A stretch of 64,000 nt of DNA, from NCBI RefSeq assembly GCF_012272815.1, contig NZ_JAAWWL010000002.1, forward strand, positions 1,146,280-1,210,279. The letters are read 5' to 3'. Shown one piece after another: positions 34,813 to 42,951 of the stretch. The notes under the pieces were generated by a model. The model saw only the letters and a list, made by a program, of their open reading frames with translations, was not told the origin of the DNA and did no database searches. How positions within the stretch are numbered: the stretch's first letter is position 1; each line of letters starts with the position of its first letter. The translations under genes were made by a program, and so were the position numbers. Source of the DNA: Croceivirga thetidis. GTDB lineage: Bacteria; Bacteroidota; Bacteroidia; Flavobacteriales; Flavobacteriaceae.

Positions 34813-35348
34813 GGGTTTTGGAAAATGTAGACCTCTGTAGCTCCCAGTCCATACTTTTTGTATTCCGCATCGTAGAACTTTAGGTTTTCGTATTTGTTGA
34901 AAAGGTATTTTAGTTCTTCTTTGAGCACCCCCTCGCCCACTCCGTGGATGAAAACGACTTTTTGTATTCTATTTCGAATTGCAAATTCCAATTGCCGCCT
35001 CGCCGTTTGCAATTGAATCTCTAGCATATCAAAATTACCCATTCCTTTAGTTGACTTAACCAATTGGTGAATATGCAGGTCAACCTCCATTTTTGGAGCA
35101 TTCCGTTCTTTTGGTTTTACAACCTTAGCTTGCTTTTTTTTAGGAAGTTCTTTTTGTTTTTTGATTTGGGCAACCTCATAATTACTTACTTGAATCTCAT
35201 CTGTAATTTTCACAAGTTGCTGAGGCCGATATCTAAAAGTGAATCCATCTTCTGTTACTACTTCTATTTCGTTTCCTTCGAAACCCATAACTTCTCCTCG
35301 TAAGGCTTCATCCAATACCTCAACTATGTCACCGACTTTAAATTTCAT
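34809..35348 (-). CDS. Smr-domain protein (MutS2-C-like nuclease domain)
   Basis: A 179-residue cytoplasmic protein. The N-terminal 60 residues are a small beta barrel (Lys-Val-Gly-Asp-Ile-Val-Glu-Val-Leu-Asp), similar to the segment before Smr in MutS2, followed by a basic linker. The Smr domain covers about 95-175, with Val-Asp-Leu-His-Ile-His at its start and Ile-His-Gly-Val-Gly-Glu-Gly-Val-Leu-Lys, which carries the nucleic-acid-binding loop. Smr domains nick branched DNA or RNA; here MutS ATPase parts are absent, so it is a stand-alone form. Related to the Bacteroidota DUF2027 proteins but shorter. Confidence 0.85.
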   Translation of the reverse strand: MKFKVGDIVEVLDEALRGEVMGFEGNEIEVVTEDGFTFRYRPQQLVKITDEIQVSNYEVAQIKKQKELPKKKQAKVVKPKERNAPKMEVDLHIHQLVKSTKGMGNFDMLEIQLQTARRQLEFAIRNRIQKVVFIHGVGEGVLKEELKYLFNKYENLKFYDAEYKKYGLGATEVYIFQNP

Positions 35349-35427
35349 TTGTCAAATGAAAAATGATACTAATCAATATTCAATGTTCAAAAATAATAGT
35401 ATTTTCAGCCATAGTTAGCTAACCGAT

Positions 35428-35742
35428 ATGCGTATTAAACTTTTGCTTCTTCTTATCGTCTTAGAAGACTATATGCTGCCATGCTTTAGCAAGCAGCTCT
35501 TTGGCATCGATTGCCCAGGATGTGGATTACAAAGGTCAGTTGCTTTTTTGATCAGAGGGGATTTTGTTGAGGCCTTTAAAATGTATCCGGCGATTTATAC
35601 TTTGATTCCCCTGGCATTGATCTTAATAACAAATCGATTTATTACCATAAAGTACTATAACAACTTGGTGATTGCACTAAGTATTTCATCCGTTCTATTG
35701 ATTTTAACCAACTATATTTTAAAACTTTTACACTTACACTAA
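35428..35742 (+). CDS. DUF2752 small membrane protein, copy 1
   Basis: A 104-residue membrane protein. The DUF2752 signature Cys-Pro-Gly-Cys-Gly-Leu-Gln-Arg-Ser follows Phe-Gly-Ile-Asp near residues 29-40, then two hydrophobic helices (about 53-71 and 78-98). The conserved Cys pair could bind metal or form a disulfide; the family has no established function. It opens a run of four very short membrane proteins, with the next gene 11 bases on. A second DUF2752 protein closes that run. Confidence 0.85.
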   Translation: MRIKLLLLLIVLEDYMLPCFSKQLFGIDCPGCGLQRSVAFLIRGDFVEAFKMYPAIYTLIPLALILITNRFITIKYYNNLVIALSISSVLLILTNYILKLLHLH

Positions 35743-35753
35743 ATATTTCACTT

Positions 35754-36092
35754 ATGGAACAACAAAAATTACCAAACGTTACAATATCGTTAGTACTCGG
35801 AATTATATCCTTTTTTTGCTGCTGCTTAAGCTCTGGCTTAGGTGGTGTAATCATGTCTGGAATCGCCTTTTTCCTTTTGAAAAAAGATGAAAAGACATAT
35901 CAACAAAATCCAGAAAACTACAGCAATTTCAGCCAACTTAAAACAGCTAAAATAATTGCAATCATAGGTCTCGTTTTAGGAGCTTTGACCCTTATCTGGT
36001 CAATATACCAAATCTATCAGATGGGTGGTATTGAAGGATATATGGAAAAAACCAAAGAGGTTTACGAACAAATGGGTATTGAAATCGAATAA
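35754..36092 (+). CDS. CCC-motif small membrane protein
   Basis: A 112-residue protein with two hydrophobic helices (about 9-40 and 64-85) and a soluble acidic tail. The first helix carries Phe-Phe-Cys-Cys-Cys-Leu-Ser-Ser-Gly-Leu-Gly-Gly, the triple-cysteine motif that names this Bacteroidota group; such cysteines beside a membrane may be lipid-modified, as in eukaryotic CD225 proteins (inference). The pattern of helix, short loop with Tyr-Gln-Gln-Asn-Pro-Glu-Asn-Tyr, helix, is related to the CD225 protein that follows. Confidence 0.8.
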   Translation: MEQQKLPNVTISLVLGIISFFCCCLSSGLGGVIMSGIAFFLLKKDEKTYQQNPENYSNFSQLKTAKIIAIIGLVLGALTLIWSIYQIYQMGGIEGYMEKTKEVYEQMGIEIE

Positions 36093-36127
36093 ATTCAAAA
36101 TCTTTTAATAATATCTAGTAATCGTTT

Positions 36128-36406
36128 ATGGATAACTCAATTAACCAACCACCGAAACCAGATAATTATCTGGTATGGGCAATTTTAAGTACTGTATTGT
36201 GCTGTATCGTTACTGGCATACCCAGTATTATTTATGCCTCTAAAGTGAACGAAGCCTATGAACGTGGCGAATATGAAATTGCTCAAGAAAATTCCAGAAA
36301 GGCCAAGAATTGGGCTATTGCTGGACCAATAATTGGCATAGTAGTTTGGTTACTTTACATACTTGTTTTTGGTGGCTTAGCTTTCATGGGAGCGTTGAAT
36401 GGTTAG
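36128..36406 (+). CDS. CD225/dispanin family membrane protein
   Basis: A 92-residue protein of the CD225 family, which includes eukaryotic interferon-induced transmembrane proteins. It has Pro-Pro-Lys-Pro-Asp-Asn-Tyr before the first helix, Leu-Ser-Thr-Val-Leu-Cys-Cys-Ile (membrane-proximal Cys pair) then Gly-Ile-Pro-Ser-Ile-Ile-Tyr-Ala-Ser-Lys-Val-Asn, the loop Tyr-Glu-Arg-Gly-Glu-Tyr-Glu-Ile-Ala, and a second helix. Bacterial members have no established role. Its last eight bases overlap the next gene. Confidence 0.88.
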   Translation: MDNSINQPPKPDNYLVWAILSTVLCCIVTGIPSIIYASKVNEAYERGEYEIAQENSRKAKNWAIAGPIIGIVVWLLYILVFGGLAFMGALNG

Positions 36407-36791
36407 CCAGAGACAACTAAAAATTGTTCTTATTGGAGTGTCTCTCGTTGCGGGGGCACTCCTTTTTTTTCTATTTAATCCCAGTGGACAGTTCTTTTTT
36501 CCAAAATGCCCAATTCATGACCATTTAGGCATCTATTGTTCGGGATGCGGTAGCCAAAGGGCCATTCACGACCTTTTACACCTTCGCATTTACGATGCGG
36601 TAAGTCATAATCTATTACTTATTCCAGCATTAATTACAATTGCAATTGAGCTTTCGATGCGGTTTTTTTATCCGCATAAAAAAAGCATATTCTATTATAA
36701 ATACACTCCCTTAATTGTACTTGGAATAATCGTAATATTTATGATTTTGAGAAATATTGACCAAAGTCCCTTTAACTGGCTGGCCCCTTAA
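36399..36791 (+). CDS. DUF2752 small membrane protein, copy 2
   Basis: A 130-residue membrane protein with helices at about 8-26, 67-85 and 101-120. The DUF2752 signature is Gly-Ile-Tyr-Cys-Ser-Gly-Cys-Gly-Ser-Gln-Arg-Ala near residues 44-55, preceded by a further Cys in Phe-Pro-Lys-Cys-Pro-Ile-His-Asp-His, so it has three cysteines and two histidines close together, a plausible metal site. It differs clearly from copy 1. Its ATG overlaps the CD225 gene by eight bases (translational coupling) and its stop overlaps recQ by four. Confidence 0.87.
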   Translation: MVSQRQLKIVLIGVSLVAGALLFFLFNPSGQFFFPKCPIHDHLGIYCSGCGSQRAIHDLLHLRIYDAVSHNLLLIPALITIAIELSMRFFYPHKKSIFYYKYTPLIVLGIIVIFMILRNIDQSPFNWLAP

Positions 36792-38980
36792 TTGGCTACT
36801 TCACTGATAAATTTCAATCGGTACAATCGAAGTTCATCTTCTTCATAGTCCCCATCAAATTCTTCTTGTGCTGCTGAAATGGAGTCTGTCTCTGCCTCTA
36901 GAAAGTAATCGTGTATTTCTTCTTGTTGGTCCTCATCCAAAATTTCATCCACCCAGTATTGCAGATTCAATTTGGTACCACTAAAAACAATTTGTTCCAT
37001 TTCTTTAATGAGGTCTGTTAACTCTAGCCCTTTTGCTGAAGCTATATCATCCAAGGGCAATTTTCTATCTACATTTTGAATGATATACAATTTAAGACCT
37101 GAATTGGCTCCTGTACTTTTAACGACTAGGTCATCAGGACGGGTAATTTCGTTTTCTTCGACATACTTGGAGATAAATTCAATAAATGGTTTTCCATACT
37201 TTTTGGCTTTTCCCTCGCCTACGCCATGAACATTTGCCATTTCGTCAAGACTAATGGGATATTTAAGGACCATATCATCCAAAGAAGGATCTTGGAAAAC
37301 TACAAAAGGAGGTACTTCATGCTTTACCGCCTCTTTCTTTCGTAAGTCCTTAAGCAATTTGAGAAGTTTAGTATCGGCTGCCGCACCACCTGATTTCTGT
37401 TCGGCTACAATGGCATCATCATTTTCTTGACTATACACATGATCATGCGTCATCATAAATGATGTTGGGGCATTTAAAAACTCTTTGCCGGAATCCGTGA
37501 TATGAAGTATACCGTATTGCTCGATTTCCTTTTTTAATAGTCCAGCGACCAGTACTTGACGAATTAGGGCCATCCAATAACTTTCGTTTTTTCCACTGCC
37601 TGACCCAAAAACGTCTTTTTCATGAGCTTTATGCGATGTTACCAGAGCATTGGTCTTTCCAACTAACGTTTTTACAACTTCTTTGCTCTTGAACTTTTCC
37701 AAGGTAGCTTGAACTCCTTTTAAGAGAATGACTACGTTATCCTTGGCTTCTTCCTTAGGTTTAGGATTTCGAACGTTATCATCCATATCACCTCCCTCGC
37801 CGGTCTCCGTATCAAACTCCTCACCAAAATAATGCAGGATGAACTTTCTTCTAGACATAGAAGTTTCGGCATAGGCTACAATTTCTTGCAATAAAGCATT
37901 ACCTACTTCTTGTTCTGCTACTGGCTTACCTGACATGAATTTTTCTAGCTTTTCGACATCCTTATAAGAGTAGAAAGCCAGACAGTGACCTTCTCCCCCA
38001 TCTCGACCAGCTCTTCCGGTTTCCTGATAATAGCTTTCAATACTTTTCGGTATATCATGGTGAATTACAAAACGTACATCTGGCTTATCTATACCCATTC
38101 CAAAGGCTATTGTTGCCACGACTACATCAACATCCTCCATCAAAAACATATCTTGATGTTTTGCCCTTGTTTTGCCATCAAAACCAGCATGGTATGGCAC
38201 AGCGCTAACACCATTCACTTGAAGTATTTGAGCTAATTCTTCTACCCTCTTTCTACTTAGACAGTAAATAATTCCTGATTTGCCTTGGTTTTGTTTAACA
38301 AAGCGGGTAATATCAGCGTCAACATTTTTTGTTTTCGGTCGTACCTCGTAGTAAAGGTTGGGTCTATTAAACGAGGCTTTAAAAACCTGAGCGTCTGTCA
38401 TCCCCAAATTTTTGGTAATGTCTTCCTGTACCTTAGGGGTGGCCGTAGCAGTTAAAGCGATTATGGGAATGTTATCTCCCAACCTATTGATAATGCTTTT
38501 TAAATTGCGGTATTCAGGTCTAAAATCGTGGCCCCATTCAGAAATACAATGTGCTTCATCTACAGCTACGAATGATAGTGGAACGGTTCTTAAAAACTCA
38601 ATGTAATCTTCTTTGGTAAGTGACTCGGGAGCGACATATAATAATTTAGTGACCCCACAGCTAATGTCGTCCATTACCCTTTTTACTTCCGTTTTGGTAA
38701 GGGAGGAATTCAATACATGTGCCACGCCAGTCGACTCAGAGACACCTCTCATGGCATCTACCTGATTTTTCATTAAGGCGATTAAAGGTGATACCACTAT
38801 TGCAGTACCTTCTTTCATCATGGCTGGAAGTTGATAACAAAGTGATTTGCCGCCCCCTGTGGGCATAATGGCAAAGGTGTCTTTGTTTTGCATGATGCTC
38901 TTAACTACATCTTCCTGAAGCCCTTTAAATGTGGTAAAACCAAAGTACTTCTTCAATGCAGCATTCAAATCCATCTTCAT
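36788..38980 (-). CDS. recQ: ATP-dependent DNA helicase RecQ
   Basis: A 730-residue 3'-5' DNA helicase of recombination and repair. Helicase core at about 10-345, with Met-Pro-Thr-Gly-Gly-Gly-Lys-Ser (Walker A), Asp-Glu-Ala-His-Cys-Ile-Ser-Glu-Trp-Gly-His-Asp-Phe-Arg and Gln-Glu-Thr-Gly-Arg-Ala-Gly-Arg-Asp-Gly. The RQC winged helix follows, then an HRDC domain (about 530-610) and an extra C-terminal domain. The zinc-binding cysteines of typical RecQ are absent: the expected Cys before Arg-Arg-Lys is Ser, and the Cys-x-x-Cys-Asp-x-Cys loop reads Gly-Gly-Asp-Met-Asp-Asp-Asn-Val. It is divergent from kdsD. Confidence 0.95.
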   Translation of the reverse strand: MKMDLNAALKKYFGFTTFKGLQEDVVKSIMQNKDTFAIMPTGGGKSLCYQLPAMMKEGTAIVVSPLIALMKNQVDAMRGVSESTGVAHVLNSSLTKTEVKRVMDDISCGVTKLLYVAPESLTKEDYIEFLRTVPLSFVAVDEAHCISEWGHDFRPEYRNLKSIINRLGDNIPIIALTATATPKVQEDITKNLGMTDAQVFKASFNRPNLYYEVRPKTKNVDADITRFVKQNQGKSGIIYCLSRKRVEELAQILQVNGVSAVPYHAGFDGKTRAKHQDMFLMEDVDVVVATIAFGMGIDKPDVRFVIHHDIPKSIESYYQETGRAGRDGGEGHCLAFYSYKDVEKLEKFMSGKPVAEQEVGNALLQEIVAYAETSMSRRKFILHYFGEEFDTETGEGGDMDDNVRNPKPKEEAKDNVVILLKGVQATLEKFKSKEVVKTLVGKTNALVTSHKAHEKDVFGSGSGKNESYWMALIRQVLVAGLLKKEIEQYGILHITDSGKEFLNAPTSFMMTHDHVYSQENDDAIVAEQKSGGAAADTKLLKLLKDLRKKEAVKHEVPPFVVFQDPSLDDMVLKYPISLDEMANVHGVGEGKAKKYGKPFIEFISKYVEENEITRPDDLVVKSTGANSGLKLYIIQNVDRKLPLDDIASAKGLELTDLIKEMEQIVFSGTKLNLQYWVDEILDEDQQEEIHDYFLEAETDSISAAQEEFDGDYEEDELRLYRLKFISEVAN

Positions 38981-39052
38981 CTATCCTTGATTAGGTAACA
39001 TAAAATTCAACAAACGGTTTGGCATTAAAAACGAATAAGTCTTCAGTTTGTT

Positions 39053-39060
39053 TAATTTTG
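39053..39060 (+). promoter_or_regulatory. -7 element before kdsD
   Basis: TAATTTTG is an exact -7 match, 36 bases before the TTG start at 39097, in the gap divergent with recQ. No correctly spaced TTG is seen. Confidence 0.45.
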
Positions 39061-39096
39061 TAATCTTAAATATAACACATTCTTTCAGCAAATCAA

Positions 39097-40083
39097 TTGA
39101 AGAATCCCAAGAATACTTTGAATATTAATAGTAGTGCTATCGACATTGCTAAACGCACATTTCAAAACGAAAGTACGTCCATTGCGAATTTAGCCAACCT
39201 GCTTAACAATCAATTTGAGTTAGCTGTAAAATGTATCTTACAATCTAAGGGAAGGGTTATTATTTCTGGTGTAGGAAAAAGCGCGTTGATTGCCTCAAAA
39301 ATTGTTGCAACCCTTAATTCTACTGGGACTCCTGCAATTTTCATGCATGCAGCCGATGCCATACATGGTGACTTGGGTACTATTTTAAAAGACGACGTTG
39401 TTATTTGTATTTCAAAAAGTGGAAATACTGAAGAAATCAAAATGTTGATTCCTTTAATAAAAAGAGGTAAAAACAAACTGATTGGTCTAACCGGCAATCT
39501 TGATTCTGTATTAGCAAGGCAGGCTGATTTTGTATTGAACACTCATATTGAAAAGGAAGCTTGCCCTAACAATTTGGCTCCAACAACAAGTACAACAGCC
39601 CAACTGGTTATGGGAGATGCATTGGCCATTGCCTTATTGGAAATTCGGGGATTTAGTAGTGAGGACTTTGCAAAATACCATCCGGGGGGATCGTTAGGAA
39701 AACGCCTCTACCTGCGTGTGGAAGACATTGTAAGTAATAATTTAAAACCACATGTGACGCTTGACACACCCGTGAAAAAAGCAATTGTTGAAATATCTGA
39801 AAAAATGTTGGGTGTAACCGCAGTAACCGACCAAGGTAAAGTTGTTGGCATTATAACTGATGGTGATATTAGAAGAATGCTAAATCAGCACGATAATATT
39901 AAAAATTTGACTGCTAGTGATATCATGACTAAAAATCCAAAAACCATTTCCTCAGATGTATTGGCGATTAAAGCGATGGAAATGTTGCGGGAAAATGGAA
40001 TTTCACAACTCTTGGTTTTAGATAAAGGCAAATATCGAGGGGTAATACATATCCATAATTTGATTAATGAAGGTCTAGGATAA
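39097..40083 (+). CDS. kdsD: arabinose 5-phosphate isomerase (KpsF/GutQ family)
   Basis: A 328-residue cytoplasmic sugar isomerase converting ribulose 5-phosphate to arabinose 5-phosphate, the first step of Kdo synthesis for lipopolysaccharide. The SIS domain (about 40-175) has Ser-Gly-Val-Gly-Lys-Ser and Cys-Ile-Ser-Lys-Ser-Gly-Asn-Thr-Glu-Glu; the Pro-Thr-x-Ser-Thr-Thr and Tyr-His-Pro-Gly-Gly-Ser-Leu-Gly motifs follow. Two CBS domains fill about 205-328. Start is TTG 39097; there is no nearby ATG. It overlaps tatC through TAATG. Confidence 0.93.
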   Translation: MKNPKNTLNINSSAIDIAKRTFQNESTSIANLANLLNNQFELAVKCILQSKGRVIISGVGKSALIASKIVATLNSTGTPAIFMHAADAIHGDLGTILKDDVVICISKSGNTEEIKMLIPLIKRGKNKLIGLTGNLDSVLARQADFVLNTHIEKEACPNNLAPTTSTTAQLVMGDALAIALLEIRGFSSEDFAKYHPGGSLGKRLYLRVEDIVSNNLKPHVTLDTPVKKAIVEISEKMLGVTAVTDQGKVVGIITDGDIRRMLNQHDNIKNLTASDIMTKNPKTISSDVLAIKAMEMLRENGISQLLVLDKGKYRGVIHIHNLINEGLG

Positions 40084-40919
40084 TGGCTAAAGTGACAAAA
40101 GACCCAAATGAAATGTCCTTTTTGGACCATTTAGAAGAATTACGGTGGCATCTTATACGGTCCATAGGTGCAATCATAATAGTTGCCACGGTGGCATTTG
40201 TAATGAAAGATTTTATTTTCGGAATTATTTTCGGCCCTAAAAATCTTGACTTTCCAACATATCGATTCTTCTGCAACATAGCGACCTTTTTCGGGATCAC
40301 CTCTGATTTCTGCGGCGATGAATTACCGTTTACCATTCAGAGTCGATTAATGGCTGGACAATTCTCTGCCCATATCTGGACTTCAATTTGGTCAGGTTTC
40401 ATAATTTCCTTCCCCTATGTCCTTTGGGAATTATGGCGATTTATTAGTCCAGGGTTACATGCCAACGAAAGAAAGTATTCCCGAGGATTCATTTTTGCAG
40501 CCTCCACTTTGTTTTTTATTGGAGTACTGTTCGGATATTACGTTGTCGCTCCACTTTCAATTAATTTTTTGGGTACGTATCAAGTTAGCGATGTAGTAAA
40601 TAATGAAATTGATTTGGGCTCATACATTGGTACCGTTAGAGCATCAGTAATTGCGTGCGGAATTATGTTTGAACTCCCAATCATTATTTTCTTCTTGACT
40701 AAAATCGGTTTGGTAACACCAGAGATTTTAAAAAAATACCGAAAAATTGCATTGGTAGTTGTATTAATTGTTGCCGCGGTAATAACACCCCCTGATGTTA
40801 CCAGTCAGATTATAGTCGCAATACCGGTTTTGGTCTTATATCAAATTAGTATATACATTTCAAAACTCGTTTTAAAACGGGAAGCTAAAAGAGAAAAAGC
40901 ACTAAAAAATGCCAAATAA
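40083..40919 (+). CDS. tatC: twin-arginine translocase subunit TatC
   Basis: A 278-residue inner-membrane protein with six helices, the receptor for twin-arginine signal peptides in export of folded proteins. Seen are the N-terminal Met-Ser-Phe-Leu-Asp-His-Leu-Glu-Glu-Leu-Arg signature, Phe-Pro-Tyr-Val-Leu-Trp-Glu-Leu-Trp-Arg-Phe-Ile-Ser-Pro-Gly-Leu, and Ala-Val-Ile-Thr-Pro-Pro-Asp. The insert with two cysteines before the second helix (about 60-80) is longer than in E. coli. tatA/B is not in the window. The start shares one base with the kdsD stop; the end overlaps the next gene by 11 bases. Confidence 0.95.
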   Translation: MAKVTKDPNEMSFLDHLEELRWHLIRSIGAIIIVATVAFVMKDFIFGIIFGPKNLDFPTYRFFCNIATFFGITSDFCGDELPFTIQSRLMAGQFSAHIWTSIWSGFIISFPYVLWELWRFISPGLHANERKYSRGFIFAASTLFFIGVLFGYYVVAPLSINFLGTYQVSDVVNNEIDLGSYIGTVRASVIACGIMFELPIIIFFLTKIGLVTPEILKKYRKIALVVVLIVAAVITPPDVTSQIIVAIPVLVLYQISIYISKLVLKREAKREKALKNAK

Positions 40920-41259
40920 AGTTGAAGAGTTCAATGCCTACAGGCAAAAGATGAATGAAAAGCTCTTAGCAGAAAACAACAAACTTATCAAACGGATTTT
41001 CAACTTAGACACCAATGCCTACATGGAAGGTGCCCTAGATGTAAAAACCAAAGAATTACTTGGCCTGGTTGCCTCTGCGGTACTTAGATGTGATGATTGT
41101 GTAAAATACCATTTAGAAAGCTCTAAGAAGGAAGGCGCGAGCAAAGAAGAGGTTATGGAAACCCTTGGCATTGCTACCCTCGTTGGTGGAACCATTGTGA
41201 TTCCCCATCTAAGAAGAGCCTTTGAATTTTGGGAAGAACTCGAAGCGATGGAAGCCTAA
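40909..41259 (+). CDS. carboxymuconolactone decarboxylase family protein (AhpD-like)
   Basis: A 116-residue all-helical protein of the AhpD-like fold. The redox motif Cys-Asp-Asp-Cys-Val-x-Tyr-His lies near residues 61-68, the Cys-x-x-Cys plus His of alkylhydroperoxidase-type members, then Gly-Ala-Ser-Lys-Glu-Glu-Val-Met-Glu-Thr-Leu. A thiol peroxidase or reductase role is more likely than decarboxylation, since catalytic cysteines are kept. It starts inside tatC and is followed by lptB after 54 bases; this gene order is one I know from Flavobacteriaceae. Confidence 0.88.
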   Translation: MPNKVEEFNAYRQKMNEKLLAENNKLIKRIFNLDTNAYMEGALDVKTKELLGLVASAVLRCDDCVKYHLESSKKEGASKEEVMETLGIATLVGGTIVIPHLRRAFEFWEELEAMEA

Positions 41260-41313
41260 ATATTTCAAAAATATAGAATTGGGGGAATCATTAATGGTTA
41301 GCTTTGAGCGTTT

Positions 41314-42054
41314 ATGAAACTTAGTGCAGAAAACATAATGAAGGCCTATCGAGGCCGTAAGGTGGTAAAAGGAATTTCGCTTGAAGTCAATCAAGGTGAG
41401 ATTGTCGGATTGCTTGGACCAAATGGTGCTGGGAAAACCACTTCGTTTTACATGATTGTTGGGCTGATAAAGCCAAATGGCGGAAAGATTTTTTTGGATG
41501 ATATGGAAATCACTGAATTTCCTATGTACAAAAGGGCACAGAATGGTATCGGCTATTTAGCCCAAGAAGCCTCAGTTTTTAGAAAATTGAGCATTGAGGA
41601 TAATATTTTAAGTGTTTTACAGACCACTAACCTTTCCAAAAGGGAGCAGCATATAAAGATGGAATCATTAATTGACGAATTCGGGTTGGGCCATATTCGA
41701 AAAAACCGGGGCGATCTATTATCTGGTGGTGAACGCAGGCGAACGGAAATTGCCCGAGCACTTGCTACCGACCCAAAATTCATTTTATTGGATGAACCAT
41801 TTGCTGGTGTGGACCCCGTAGCCGTTGAAGATATACAACGTATTGTAGCCCAGCTTAAAAATAAGAATATCGGTATTTTAATAACGGACCATAACGTACA
41901 AGAAACTTTGGCCATTACCGAACGTTCCTATCTTATGTTTGAAGGAGGGATTTTAAAAGCAGGGATTCCTGAAGATTTAGCACAGGACGAAATGGTTCGT
42001 AAAGTTTACCTAGGTCAAAACTTTGAACTTCGTAAAAAGAAATTGGAATTTTAA
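41314..42054 (+). CDS. lptB: LPS export ABC transporter ATP-binding protein
   Basis: A 246-residue ATPase that powers extraction of lipopolysaccharide from the inner membrane with LptF and LptG. Walker A is Gly-Pro-Asn-Gly-Ala-Gly-Lys-Thr-Thr (about 37-45), the signature is Leu-Ser-Gly-Gly-Glu-Arg-Arg-Arg, and Walker B is [11 protein letters not shown], followed by the switch His in Ile-Thr-Asp-His-Asn-Val. [12 protein letters not shown] is typical of LptB. LptF, LptG and LptC are not in the window. It overlaps the convergent pssA by four bases. Confidence 0.93.
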   Translation: MKLSAENIMKAYRGRKVVKGISLEVNQGEIVGLLGPNGAGKTTSFYMIVGLIKPNGGKIFLDDMEITEFPMYKRAQNGIGYLAQEASVFRKLSIEDNILSVLQTTNLSKREQHIKMESLIDEFGLGHIRKNRGDLLSGGERRRTEIARALATDPKFILLDEPFAGVDPVAVEDIQRIVAQLKNKNIGILITDHNVQETLAITERSYLMFEGGILKAGIPEDLAQDEMVRKVYLGQNFELRKKKLEF

Positions 42055-42773
42055 TTCTTAGGCTGCACTAATAACGAAGTAAAAATATAGAGGGCTATTA
42101 CAATTGGTATGGCCAAAAACCTCATCAATATCAATAGGATCAAACTTCCAATAAGAAAAAGGTATTTTATTCCATTGTCCTTAAAACTATAGTTCTCCAA
42201 CTTTAACGAAAAGAGATTTATTCTCGAGTTAAGTAGAAATGCGCTTAATACTGTCACTCCCATTAAAAACCAAGGGTTTAGAATGATATTATTAAGAATT
42301 GGTGTATTCTGATGCATCAATATCATTGGCAAGGACAAAATTAGTAAGGCATTTGCCGGAGTTGGCAAACCTTTGAAAGATGTGACTTGATTTTCATCAA
42401 CATTGAAAATTGCCAAACGATAGGCTGAGGCCATGGTTATCAAAAAGCCAAATAAGGGTAAAATACCAACTTCAGAGTGCATTCCGAACATATCCAAGTT
42501 CCAACCATCTTTTTCAGCCATGGTGAGCAATTGGAACATTACAATTCCAGGCACCAAACCACTTGTTATCATATCAGCCAGAGAATCCAACTGTAACCCA
42601 ATTTCGCTATAAGCCTTTAGTAGTCTTGCGGCGAGACCGTCTAAAAAATCAAATAGAATCCCTAAGAAGACAAAAAGAGCTGCCAAATCTAACTTGTTTT
42701 GAACCGCTAGAACCGTTGCAATACAGCCGCTTAGAACATTCAAAAGTGTAATAAAGTTGGGTAGGTGTTTCAT
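42051..42773 (-). CDS. pssA: CDP-diacylglycerol-serine O-phosphatidyltransferase
   Basis: A 240-residue membrane enzyme making phosphatidylserine, precursor of phosphatidylethanolamine. The CDP-alcohol phosphatidyltransferase motif reads [11 protein letters not shown], then [14 protein letters not shown] (about 42-72), with all catalytic Asp residues. Four or more later helices complete the fold. The Phe-Gly-Met-His-Ser-Glu loop and overall length fit the Gram-positive/Bacteroidota class II subtype. No decarboxylase gene is next to it. Confidence 0.92.
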   Translation of the reverse strand: MKHLPNFITLLNVLSGCIATVLAVQNKLDLAALFVFLGILFDFLDGLAARLLKAYSEIGLQLDSLADMITSGLVPGIVMFQLLTMAEKDGWNLDMFGMHSEVGILPLFGFLITMASAYRLAIFNVDENQVTSFKGLPTPANALLILSLPMILMHQNTPILNNIILNPWFLMGVTVLSAFLLNSRINLFSLKLENYSFKDNGIKYLFLIGSLILLILMRFLAIPIVIALYIFTSLLVQPKN

Positions 42774-42951
42774 GGTTGGTTTTTGTTGACTTTAACCTTT
42801 CGAGTGTCACGCCCGCAAAAAGGAAATCTTTTTCTGATTCGACGTAGAGCTCATATTTAATATTCACGAATATCGATAAAAAATACTTTTTTAGATTTTG
42901 TGAAGAGTTCACTTGAAACCAAAATGTGATATTTGCAAGGCAAATCTTGAT

